From a bacterium (lineage in GTDB: Bacteria > Bacteroidota > Bacteroidia > Bacteroidales > Bacteroidaceae), in NCBI GenBank assembly GCA_004559785.1, contig SFXD01000093.1, forward strand, positions 1 through 7,051: a stretch of 7,051 nucleotides of DNA. Direction: 5' to 3'. The position numbers were made by a program, and so were the translations under genes. Of the stretch, positions 1 through 6,787 are shown in pieces. The notes beneath the pieces were generated by a model that ran no database searches, had not been told where the DNA came from, and saw only the letters and a list, made by a program, of their open reading frames with translations. The first letter of the stretch is position 1; each line of letters starts with the position of its first letter.

Positions 1-1981
1 TATACCCCGTGCCTGGTATCAGTATGCTTTTCCCATTCGTAGCTGTCAGCCTGAACCATGTGTGGTTGTTGGCATCTTTCTCCGTCGTGACAGAGGTATT
101 TGAGGCAAGCAATTCGAAGTCCCTGGCGGTGGGGATACTCCATCCCTCAGGCCAGTTGAGCTGCACGATGTCGTCTGCCCGATCCAAATCCCTTGTATCC
201 TTATCTATGCTTGTCGCATTGTTTTTGTCGTAATTTGGATTCTGACCCATCTCGCTGTTCGCGTAGCCTTCGAAGGTGAACCTTGTGTTTCCATCCCTTT
301 CCTCCTTATCTCCCCACGCAAAGCGCATTCCGGGGCTTGAATTGCACTTGTCTATGAATTCGTCATCAGTCAGGTTACGCAACCGGTTCGTTTCCCTGAG
401 TTCCACCTTTGCCTCAGCTCCGTAGTTGAACGGGCTCCACAGCACCTTGTATGTCACCTTCCGGGTTCCGCCGTTTCCGTCGGATTCCGTCACGGTCTTC
501 GTTATGCCCAGGTCAACTGCGATGTCGTCGATATTCTCTACTACGATGTCCTTCTTCTCGGCATAGGGATAGACATATTGTTCCTTCAGCACGGGGCGGA
601 TGTTGACGCCGTTAAATTTGTTGAAGGTGGTTGTCTTCATCTGGGGATTGTTAGTCAGCCCCAAGGCATATCTGCGGTCGTAACAGTTGGCAGACATATA
701 ATAGAGGTTCTGGTTGTATACCACCGAAGCGCTGTTGGTATAGCCATTGGTGAGCATGGTGATGGTGTTGCCGTTTCTCGTGCTTCGGAAGGTAATCCGG
801 AACAGATCCTTGTCCAACTCGTCGCTATGTACGGTTTCCGTGCCTACGATCTCCGTGTTGTCGATAAACTCCTGTATGTCGTCCTTGTTTGGCAGCGACC
901 AGTGCCCTCCCCAGTATTGCGTTACGGGGTCGTACACCGTGCCTGTAATGTCGGTGGGCAGCAATGACGACGCATTCTCGATATACCGGTCGTTGATGTA
1001 AGTGTCGTAGCTGTATGAGTCCTTCTCGAAGAGTTCTCCCCAAGCGAGCCGCTTGCCCAGTTTCGTCCCGTTGCATACGGCGGCTATCTGAGCCTCATCC
1101 ATATAGGTGGCTGTCTCCGTACCGAGGTTGATGGGGCTCCACCTTACCCCTGAGGGGAATCCGAGGTCCACGGCACACCGCTCGTCCATGCCGTAGGTGT
1201 ATACTATGGCGTGCCGTCCGTTCTGTATGGTAATGTCATCGTAGCAGTAGGACATCTCCTTCATGCCCGTCAGGTAGTTGCCGATGGTGTATTTTCCGCT
1301 GACAGAGAGTGTTTCAGGCGTCTCGGCATTGAGGATATATCGGTAGTGCTCCACGTTGTTCTGGTCGACGGTCTTGGTGTACTGGTATGCCGACGTCCAG
1401 CTGCCCGTGTGCTCTTGGGTAAACGAGTTGTAGATGTCAATCTTGGCATATCGATGCCAGAATACCAAGGTGGTCACGGCATTTGTCTGCGGCGAAGTGG
1501 GTTCGGTGTACATCCAGTCGGTGGCTGCCTGCGTGGATTGGTCAGCGGCGGGAGGCGTCAGCAGGGCCTTTATCTCGTCTGTGCTCGTGCATCCGTCGAA
1601 AGCCTCGGAATAGGGATAGTATGCCACGTACTTGTAACCCAGCTTGTGCACCACCTCCTTGATGTCGGAGCTCAGGTTCCATGCCTTTCCGTCGGGAGTG
1701 GTGAGCTTGATGTTCCTTGCGCTGTACCCGTCTATCTCGGTCACGAAGTTGCCGTCTGCACCTACGATGAAGAGCCCGAAGGAGTCGCCCTTCCTGAAGT
1801 CCTTCGTGACGGTGTTGTCGCTGACGTCGATTGCCGTGCCTCGTGTCTGTGGCTGGTCGATGACGGTAGCCTCAAACCTCATGGCACTACCTACGGCAGG
1901 GGCAGGGGCGGACGACTCGGCGAGTTCGTCGCTGCATGCCGCGAGCACGAGGCAGAGTATGCTAAGCAGGAGTTTCTTCAT
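1..1981 (-). CDS. Fimbrillin-like lipoprotein with tandem FISUMP domains (3' end beyond window)
   Basis: Partial gene: 660 codons are open from the ATG at 1981 to the left edge, with no stop. Residues 1-16 form a lipoprotein signal peptide (MKKLLLSILCLVLAAC, lipobox LAAC, lipidated Cys16). The following Ser-Asp-Glu resembles the acidic surface-export signal of Bacteroidetes lipoproteins. Residues about 30-265 look like a fimbrillin (Mfa-like) domain, with Thr46-Arg47 after the first strand, GLFIV at 69-73 and the core strand LVFWHRYAKIDIY at 172-184. A first FISUMP-like domain spans about 270-465: VDLGFPSGVRW, RLAWGEL (311-317), GGHWSLPNKDDIQEF (358-372) and closing NGVNIRPVL (457-465). A second starts near 488 (VLWSPFNYGAE 513-523, RFAWGD 553-558, GWSIPTARDFELL 613-625, KSILIPGTGY 651-660) and is cut by the edge. 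The start overlaps the upstream gene's stop. The N-terminal half is paralogous to that upstream gene. Likely a surface adhesin or pilus accessory subunit; the ligand is unknown. Confidence 0.93.
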   Translation of the reverse strand, partial: MKKLLLSILCLVLAACSDELAESSAPAPAVGSAMRFEATVIDQPQTRGTAIDVSDNTVTKDFRKGDSFGLFIVGADGNFVTEIDGYSARNIKLTTPDGKAWNLSSDIKEVVHKLGYKYVAYYPYSEAFDGCTSTDEIKALLTPPAADQSTQAATDWMYTEPTSPQTNAVTTLVFWHRYAKIDIYNSFTQEHTGSWTSAYQYTKTVDQNNVEHYRYILNAETPETLSVSGKYTIGNYLTGMKEMSYCYDDITIQNGRHAIVYTYGMDERCAVDLGFPSGVRWSPINLGTETATYMDEAQIAAVCNGTKLGKRLAWGELFEKDSYSYDTYINDRYIENASSLLPTDITGTVYDPVTQYWGGHWSLPNKDDIQEFIDNTEIVGTETVHSDELDKDLFRITFRSTRNGNTITMLTNGYTNSASVVYNQNLYYMSANCYDRRYALGLTNNPQMKTTTFNKFNGVNIRPVLKEQYVYPYAEKKDIVVENIDDIAVDLGITKTVTESDGNGGTRKVTYKVLWSPFNYGAEAKVELRETNRLRNLTDDEFIDKCNSSPGMRFAWGDKEERDGNTRFTFEGYANSEMGQNPNYDKNNATSIDKDTRDLDRADDIVQLNWPEGWSIPTARDFELLASNTSVTTEKDANNHTWFRLTATNGKSILIPGTGY
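1978..1981 (-). other. ATGA stop/start overlap
   Basis: The TGA stop of the 646-aa lipoprotein gene (1980-1978) overlaps the ATG of the next gene (1981-1979) in the arrangement ATGA. I see no purine-rich ribosome binding site just before this ATG, so translation may depend on ribosomes finishing the upstream gene. The overlap supports the chosen start, as does the signal peptide that begins immediately with Met-Lys-Lys. Confidence 0.9.
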
Positions 1982-3918
1982 CGTTGTTCAACATTGATAT
2001 GTATTATGCTCCGGGTATCCGGGTCGGTATTCCAGTTCTTGCCGCCATACACGGGTCGGATTAGCATGCCCGTGTATCGGTGGCCGTTCTGTGTGAGTCC
2101 TATCAGTTGTATGGTATTACCGTTGCCGTCCACATACGAGGAACTTTTCTTGACGGGAATCACTTCCGTTATCTTCCCCGTATCGTCAAGCCTTTTCGTC
2201 GTTTCCAGTTCCATGTAGCTCGAGCAGTCGTGCTTGTCGTGTGAGGCAGAAGAAGCGAAGTAGTACATGCCGCCATAGTCGGAGTTGTAGAAAGAGGTTG
2301 ATTTTAGCCCGTGGTAGGAGCGCGAATTGGTTGCCAGCATGTCAATGCTCCAGTCGCTCCATGTGCCGCCGGGGAAGTAGAGCACCTCGCCGTTGATGTT
2401 GCTCGTGAACTTGAACACGGGAACTATATATCTGTAGGGCCTCACGCTGTCCGTGCCCCAAAACTCCGAATTGTCGGGGTGCAGGTTGGCGTAATTGCCT
2501 TCTCCGTCCTTCTCGGCTATCCACGAGGCGTAGCGCACGTTGTCCTCATAATAGTAGGCAGCTACCGTTATCGTGCTGTTTCTCATCAGCTCGTCCACCT
2601 CATCCTCGTTGGGTATGCGCCATTCGCCCTTCCATAGCTTGTTCCTCACCACGTCGTATTCCGTGCCGGCTATGTTGCCGTCGATGTCGGCATAGGAATA
2701 AGTGCGGTCGATGTATGTCTCGGGGTAATATCCCTTGTCCGACCCTGCTATGAATGGGGTCACCGACTGCGTGCCGTTCGTGTTTGTCACCAAGGCGTCT
2801 CCGGTTGCGCTTATCCTGCCCGTCTCGGAATTGAACAGCAAGGCGGGCTTGTCGTACTTCGTGTCCAACTCGCCCCACGAGAAATAGTCGCCGCGGTCGA
2901 AGCTGGCATGCAGGGTGGTGTCCAATTCGGCTGATATCACCTTGCCGTCTGCGTCATACCACACTCCGCCCCTCTTCTTCATGTCAGCATACGACTCTGC
3001 TCCCAGGTTGTGGTCGGCCCAGATGCACCCCGAGGGGAATCCCATGTCCACGCCGGCCGTCTTGTACGACACGGTTGGCTGTGCCGAGATGGAGACGTAG
3101 AGCGAGCCGTTTTCCTTCAGATTCACCTTCGTCTGCCAATAGGAATAGGCGGGAATGGTGTCGTTGGAGTCCGTATGGCTCGACTTGGCAGTGCCATACA
3201 CCTCAAGGCCGTCCTGCGGGAGGCAGATGTAGCGATAGCTTTCGGTCTTTGCCGGCTGGAACATGCTGCCCAGTGGCACGGGCTTGTCCACCGTAAGGTC
3301 GTCGTAGTTGTCGTTGTAGTATATCCTCAGCAGGCTCATGGCATGTGTGAACGAGAGCCTGAGCCGGGTGCCCTCGGGCACGGGAGCCTTGCACACCAGC
3401 AGGTCGGCTGCACAGTATTTCTCCTGCGTCGACTGGTCGGTGTATGCGCCCCGATTATAGGCATCCGTGTAGGTGGCTGTTATCTCGGCTACGGACTTGC
3501 AGCCGTCGTAGGCTTCGTCGTACGGGGCATAGGCGAAGTATGAATAGTTGTCGTTGTAGTACACGTCCGATGCAATGACGTTGCCTGCGTCATCCACCCG
3601 GTAGCAGAGCCCCGTCTTCTGGAACACGAACCTGTAGTTGTCCACCACCGTGTTATTGTTGTTGTCCACCACAAAGAGCCCGAGGTCGTCGCCCGGTGCA
3701 AAGGTGGTCTTCACGCCGCTGTTGATGGATGCCCTGGTGGACAGGTCGTTGTTGCCCTGGTTGTACGATGCCACTTCCGCCACTATCTCCAACGGCACTC
3801 CACCCTGCTCCATGAAGGTGTCCTCCGTGCATGCCGCAAGGCAGACGAGGGACAGGAGCCCCGCGATACTTGCCGCATGCGGCTTGGCTACGCTCGGTAT
3901 GTTGATGGTCACTCTCAT
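1978..3918 (-). CDS. Fimbrillin-like lipoprotein with divergent FISUMP C-terminal domain
   Basis: Complete, 646 aa. The signal peptide has a long n-region (residues 1-17), a hydrophobic stretch at 18-29 and lipobox LAAC with lipidated Cys30, followed by Thr-Glu-Asp. Residues about 40-285 are fimbrillin-like: Thr61-Arg62, GDDLGLFVVDN (76-86), YFAYAPYDEAYDGC (127-140) and core strand LRLSFTHAMSLLRIYYN (186-202). Residues about 289-623 are FISUMP-like: VDMGFPSGCIWADHNLGA (290-307), DYFSWGEL (344-351), KGEWRIPNEDEVDEL (430-444) and closing YTGMLIRPV (615-623). The domain is longer than usual, with a roughly 70-residue insertion at 351-420. The usual glycine/tyrosine-rich 'LPAAGYR' and 'YWSS' blocks are replaced by VLYFPGG and YYFASSASH. 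A 23-residue tail follows. It lies 9 bases after the upstream gene and overlaps the downstream one. Probably an outer-membrane-anchored or pilus-incorporated surface protein; its binding target cannot be deduced. Confidence 0.95.
   Translation of the reverse strand: MRVTINIPSVAKPHAASIAGLLSLVCLAACTEDTFMEQGGVPLEIVAEVASYNQGNNDLSTRASINSGVKTTFAPGDDLGLFVVDNNNNTVVDNYRFVFQKTGLCYRVDDAGNVIASDVYYNDNYSYFAYAPYDEAYDGCKSVAEITATYTDAYNRGAYTDQSTQEKYCAADLLVCKAPVPEGTRLRLSFTHAMSLLRIYYNDNYDDLTVDKPVPLGSMFQPAKTESYRYICLPQDGLEVYGTAKSSHTDSNDTIPAYSYWQTKVNLKENGSLYVSISAQPTVSYKTAGVDMGFPSGCIWADHNLGAESYADMKKRGGVWYDADGKVISAELDTTLHASFDRGDYFSWGELDTKYDKPALLFNSETGRISATGDALVTNTNGTQSVTPFIAGSDKGYYPETYIDRTYSYADIDGNIAGTEYDVVRNKLWKGEWRIPNEDEVDELMRNSTITVAAYYYEDNVRYASWIAEKDGEGNYANLHPDNSEFWGTDSVRPYRYIVPVFKFTSNINGEVLYFPGGTWSDWSIDMLATNSRSYHGLKSTSFYNSDYGGMYYFASSASHDKHDCSSYMELETTKRLDDTGKITEVIPVKKSSSYVDGNGNTIQLIGLTQNGHRYTGMLIRPVYGGKNWNTDPDTRSIIHINVEQR
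3305..3561 (-). repeat. Pair of 17-base direct repeats encoding YYNDNY
   Basis: The same 17 bases (tagttgtcgttgtagta on the plus strand) occur at 3305-3321 and 3545-3561, starting exactly 240 bases (80 codons) apart and in the same reading frame. They encode Tyr-Tyr-Asn-Asp-Asn-Tyr at residues 120-125 and 200-205 of the 646-aa lipoprotein. The copies lie in the fimbrillin-like half, the second just after the core strand. They may mark a small internal duplication or be coincidental reuse of a favoured Tyr/Asn/Asp loop. Confidence 0.6.
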
Positions 3919-3927
3919 TTCCTAATG
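3919..3927 (-). promoter_or_regulatory. Short intergenic gap with AGGA next to start codon
   Basis: Nine bases separate the stop of the 605-aa gene from the ATG at 3918. Read on the minus strand they are CATTAGGAA, so AGGA sits one base from the start codon. This is too close for a classical Shine-Dalgarno site. An A-rich leader just before ATG is common in Bacteroidetes, which rely little on Shine-Dalgarno pairing. Translational coupling with the upstream gene is plausible. Confidence 0.4.
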
Positions 3928-5745
3928 TCAATTATTCTTTTCTCTCAGCAGCACGGGCCTGATGCAGAACCCGTTGTATCTCTTGCTTGTGCCGGTCAGG
4001 ACAGGGTCCGACATTTCGCCATGGTTGGCGTCGAAGGAGTATATCGTCTCGAAGGCGTACGCCGTCTCGTTGGCACCTGCCCCGTCGCTGGACGGCGTGG
4101 AAGTCCAGTAGTGGCACCTTGCCTTGTTGACCTTGGTATAGGTACCGCTCTTTTCATCATAGCCGGAATAGCCCGTAATGGGTATGTATATGATGCCCAC
4201 AGTCTTGCCTTCGTCATTCTGCTTTCTCACCTCCCACACCGATGCGTCGAAGTCGAGGTTCTCCTCCGAAGCCGTCCCGTCGGAGACTTTCTTCACCGTT
4301 TTCCAGTTCCAGGTGCAGTTTGTGATGATGTCCTGCCACATGTCCTTGGTAGGCATGCGCCATATCCAATAGCCGTCTCCCAGGTATGTCTTTACGGCAT
4401 CGTGCTGCGTACCGCTGATGTCGGAGGAGGCCGTTCCTTTATAACCGTCGGGCGAGTACTGCGAGGCACCCTTCTTCGCCACCTCGCCCCATGCGTAGTG
4501 GTTGCCCGTCTCAAGAGGCTCCTTTGCCCCGAGGTTGCACGTTGCCCACAGCACGTCGTATTCCTTCCCTTCGATGGTGGTGGTCATGCCGAGGCTGACG
4601 AACACCATCTGCGCCATGTTGCTTCCCGACTGGTCCCACACGGCATCCGGCGAGAGCAAGACGTTGAGCGACTCGGTGTTGTCCGTGTTGTAGGTGGTAC
4701 AGAGCGACACCTCTATCGTGTTGAGGCGTATCTCCTTCTCCTCGAGCGAGAAGTTGAAGGTGTATATCTTGCCTGCCTCGAACTTGGCGATGGTGCTTTC
4801 CCCCGTGCTGAGGCACAGCTGGTAGGTGAGGTAGTTGGTGTCGATGGTGAACTTCAGGGGCACTCCGTTGAAGTCCTTCCCGTCGTCCAAGGGGAAGCAC
4901 AGGTTGTAGAAGGTGCCTTTCCTGCCTTGCGGTATCGTCAGGTTGCCCGTACTGGTGGTTATCCGGCTGTAGTATGCCGACGGGTCGTCGCCCGTTTCCT
5001 TCATGGCACCGTCCTCGAACCTGAGTACGTTGGGGAAGATGGGCGATTCGTCCTCCGCCCCCATCCGTATGCCCGACAGGGTGATGTCGGACGTGACGTT
5101 GTTGGTGACGTTGAACCGTATGATGGCACAGGCGGAGCTGAAGCTCTCCTTCTTGGCAACCACCTTGGTGTCGTCCACGCTCAGCAACTTGGTGGCAACG
5201 TATACGTAAGAGTACTCCGAGAGCTGCTTCAGGTCGTTGTCAAGTCTGCCGTAGGCGAACGTGCCCGGCAGTTGCATGTCGACGTACACGGATGTCTGCG
5301 TGCCGGTCACGGTAGTGTGCTCGTTGATGGGGTGGCAGCAGTACATGTCGTCGCCCACAGCCACGGGATATTTGTATGCCCCTCCCTCTACGTCGTACTT
5401 CACGCCCCTCGTGGTGCGCAGCCTTATCTTTGACTTTGCGTCGTCCACCGTCTCGAACCATGTGTCGGAGTGGTACTGTGGCGCGGATGCCACGTCCTCG
5501 TAGAAAGGCACGTATTGTCCGCCGTGCCTTATGGCAGTGAGCATGTCGTCGTCGCCGTTGTTTTCCCATACGTAGCTCACCTTGCCCTCGGTGTCCGTGA
5601 GGTCCGTCCACCAGCTCCTTGTCTGCCCGTCGGCAAAGGAGATGTCCAGCCGCATGGCCTCCCACCCGTTGTCGGTGGCAGGCTGCTGCTCGCTGCACGC
5701 CGTGAGCAGGAGCACTAAGGGCAATATCTTGCGCATGGGTTTCAT
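3928..5745 (-). CDS. Fimbrillin-like lipoprotein with canonical FISUMP C-terminal domain
   Basis: Complete, 605 aa from the ATG at 5745; an in-frame ATG at 5736 (Met4) may be the true start, giving 602 aa. The signal peptide ends in lipobox LTAC with lipidated Cys17. Residues about 28-350 look fimbrillin-like: MRLDISFADG (31-40), Thr42-Arg43, a strand around SSACAIIRFNVTNN (203-216) and FEAGKIYTFNFSLE (322-335), the usual closing block of fimbrillin domains. Residues about 380-600 form the clearest FISUMP domain in the window: VLWATCNLGA (398-407), HYAWGE (416-421), WRMPTKDMWQDII (462-474), IYIPITGY (519-526), CHYWTST (544-550) and closing YNGFCIRPVL (590-599). It follows the 335-aa fimbrillin-like gene after 13 bases. 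FISUMP is a domain family of Bacteroidetes and Fibrobacter surface proteins without a settled biochemical role. The likely role is a pilus accessory or tip subunit or a surface adhesin (inference). Confidence 0.95.
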   Translation of the reverse strand: MKPMRKILPLVLLLTACSEQQPATDNGWEAMRLDISFADGQTRSWWTDLTDTEGKVSYVWENNGDDDMLTAIRHGGQYVPFYEDVASAPQYHSDTWFETVDDAKSKIRLRTTRGVKYDVEGGAYKYPVAVGDDMYCCHPINEHTTVTGTQTSVYVDMQLPGTFAYGRLDNDLKQLSEYSYVYVATKLLSVDDTKVVAKKESFSSACAIIRFNVTNNVTSDITLSGIRMGAEDESPIFPNVLRFEDGAMKETGDDPSAYYSRITTSTGNLTIPQGRKGTFYNLCFPLDDGKDFNGVPLKFTIDTNYLTYQLCLSTGESTIAKFEAGKIYTFNFSLEEKEIRLNTIEVSLCTTYNTDNTESLNVLLSPDAVWDQSGSNMAQMVFVSLGMTTTIEGKEYDVLWATCNLGAKEPLETGNHYAWGEVAKKGASQYSPDGYKGTASSDISGTQHDAVKTYLGDGYWIWRMPTKDMWQDIITNCTWNWKTVKKVSDGTASEENLDFDASVWEVRKQNDEGKTVGIIYIPITGYSGYDEKSGTYTKVNKARCHYWTSTPSSDGAGANETAYAFETIYSFDANHGEMSDPVLTGTSKRYNGFCIRPVLLREKNN

Positions 5746-5750
5746 TCCTT
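5746..5750 (-). promoter_or_regulatory. AAGGA ribosome-binding-site candidate that favours the internal start
   Basis: On the minus strand AAGGA directly abuts the ATG at 5745 with no spacer, but lies 9 bases before the second in-frame ATG at 5736. If it works as a Shine-Dalgarno site, translation should begin at 5736 and the signal peptide would read MRKILPLVLLLTAC. The longer form only adds Met-Lys-Pro, so the function is unaffected. Confidence 0.45.
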
Positions 5751-5758
5751 GTAGGTGC

Positions 5759-6766
5759 TTATGGGTTTTCCGTCATGTCCCCCTCCGAGAAGGAGCCTCC
5801 CGGCAGGACGGGGTTGCAGTCGAAGTAGGAGTCTTCCAGTTCCTGCGATACCACATGGACGAGCTTCACCGCCTTTGCCGTCAGCGAGAAGACGTAGATG
5901 TAGTTCTTGCCGCACTCCCACGTATGTGTGTTCTCGAACGAGGCCGACTTCGGCTCGCCGTCGCATGTCAGCGAGATGTTCCACCCCGTGGGGTTGGAGG
6001 CATCAGGTATGCAGTAGTGCATGGATGCTGACTTCACTGCGTCTGCCGTGTTGGCAGGTATGGTCACGTCCTCAAAGTCGAGGCTTGCGGCGCTCGTTGC
6101 CGTCTTCTGCGTCACCTGCGCCGTGGTAGCGGCAGGCGTGGCGTTCCAGTCGAACGAGAATGTCATCTCTGCCTCGGACGTGATAGGGTCGCTGGGCGTG
6201 AGCATGATGTCCGTTATGACGGCGCCGGCATCGGATTCCTTCACGAATGCCACCATCACCCTGCAATGTGCATAGCCGAAGCGGAGGTTGACGACCTTTC
6301 CGAATTCGGGGTCGACCGCCCCTATCCTCAGCGGATGGCAGTAGAGCGAACTCCCCTGCCGGTTGTTTAGCATGTGCAGCTTCAGCTGGTCGGCGTCGAG
6401 CGACAGCACGTCCGCCATGTCCGGGCACGAGCCAGCCGTGAAGCGGTATTCGTCGGCATCCCTCATCCAGTACTGGAGGGGTTGCGAGGGGCTCTCGTAA
6501 GTCCACGTAGGGGTGCCGTACGTCACCACGTACTTGTCCATCACCACGGTGGACACTCCCGACTTGCGGAACAGGGCAAACACCTCGAACTTATCGAACA
6601 TCCCTTCCGGAATGCCGGCACGCGTCCCCGTCCCTGCCGAGTCGGTAGCGAGCGTTATGGGCGAATACCCGGCAAGGTCATTGCCGGGCAATTCATCCAC
6701 TTGCGCACAACCGTATGTCAGCAGGATGAAGGAAAGTGCGAATATGGTTTCGAGGTTCCGCCTCAT
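5759..6766 (-). CDS. Fimbrillin-like (Mfa-like) lipoprotein, single domain
   Basis: Complete, 335 aa. The N-terminus is a lipoprotein-type signal (hydrophobic 8-18, Cys20), but the box TYGC is weaker than the LAAC of its neighbours because Leu/Val/Ile is missing at -3. Thr48-Arg49 matches the Thr-Arg step found in the other lipoproteins here. The diagnostic core strand is VVNLRFGYAHCRVMVAFV (158-175), preceded by SLYCHPLRI (140-148). The C-terminal part has WECGKNYIYVFSLTAK (283-298), the closing block of Mfa-like domains. No FISUMP domain follows, only a short acidic tail rich in Gly and Ser. Its length and its place directly after a stalk-type fimbrillin fit either a second pilin or an anchor-type subunit comparable in position to FimB/Mfa2. 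The Thr-Arg site fits a processed pilin better than an anchor. It lies 21 bases after the upstream gene and 13 before the next. Confidence 0.93.
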   Translation of the reverse strand: MRRNLETIFALSFILLTYGCAQVDELPGNDLAGYSPITLATDSAGTGTRAGIPEGMFDKFEVFALFRKSGVSTVVMDKYVVTYGTPTWTYESPSQPLQYWMRDADEYRFTAGSCPDMADVLSLDADQLKLHMLNNRQGSSLYCHPLRIGAVDPEFGKVVNLRFGYAHCRVMVAFVKESDAGAVITDIMLTPSDPITSEAEMTFSFDWNATPAATTAQVTQKTATSAASLDFEDVTIPANTADAVKSASMHYCIPDASNPTGWNISLTCDGEPKSASFENTHTWECGKNYIYVFSLTAKAVKLVHVVSQELEDSYFDCNPVLPGGSFSEGDMTENP

Positions 6767-6787
6767 TCCTATAAGTCTCTCTCTTCC
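6767..6787 (-). promoter_or_regulatory. Intergenic leader with purine tract and AGGA abutting ATG
   Basis: This 21-base gap reads on the minus strand as a GGAAGAGAGAGA purine run (6787-6776), then CTTAT, then AGGA touching the ATG at 6766. The purine run also forms TAAGGA with the stop codon of the upstream gene, about 18 bases before the start, which is too far for a standard ribosome binding site. I see no hairpin or promoter, so transcription probably reads through from upstream. Confidence 0.35.

Noticed and set aside
1211..2218. Plus-strand open frame of 335 codons opposite the junction of the two left-hand lipoprotein genes
   Set aside because: It runs across the junction of two well-supported minus-strand genes, its composition is antisense-like, and it has no recognisable motif.
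3637..3672. Local repeat of a 12-base unit (gttgtccaccac at 3637-3648 and 3661-3672) around a run of Asn codons
   Set aside because: It encodes Val-Val-Asp-Asn twice flanking an Asn-rich loop. It is short and consistent with low-complexity surface loop coding, and there is no sign of phase variation such as a frame-disrupting homopolymer.
3877..5433. Long plus-strand open frame of 518 codons opposite the 605-aa lipoprotein gene
   Set aside because: Its product is rich in Val, Arg, His and Gly with no recognisable domain or signal, as expected from the antisense of a GC-rich gene. The minus-strand frame has a lipobox, ordered domain motifs and tight operon spacing.
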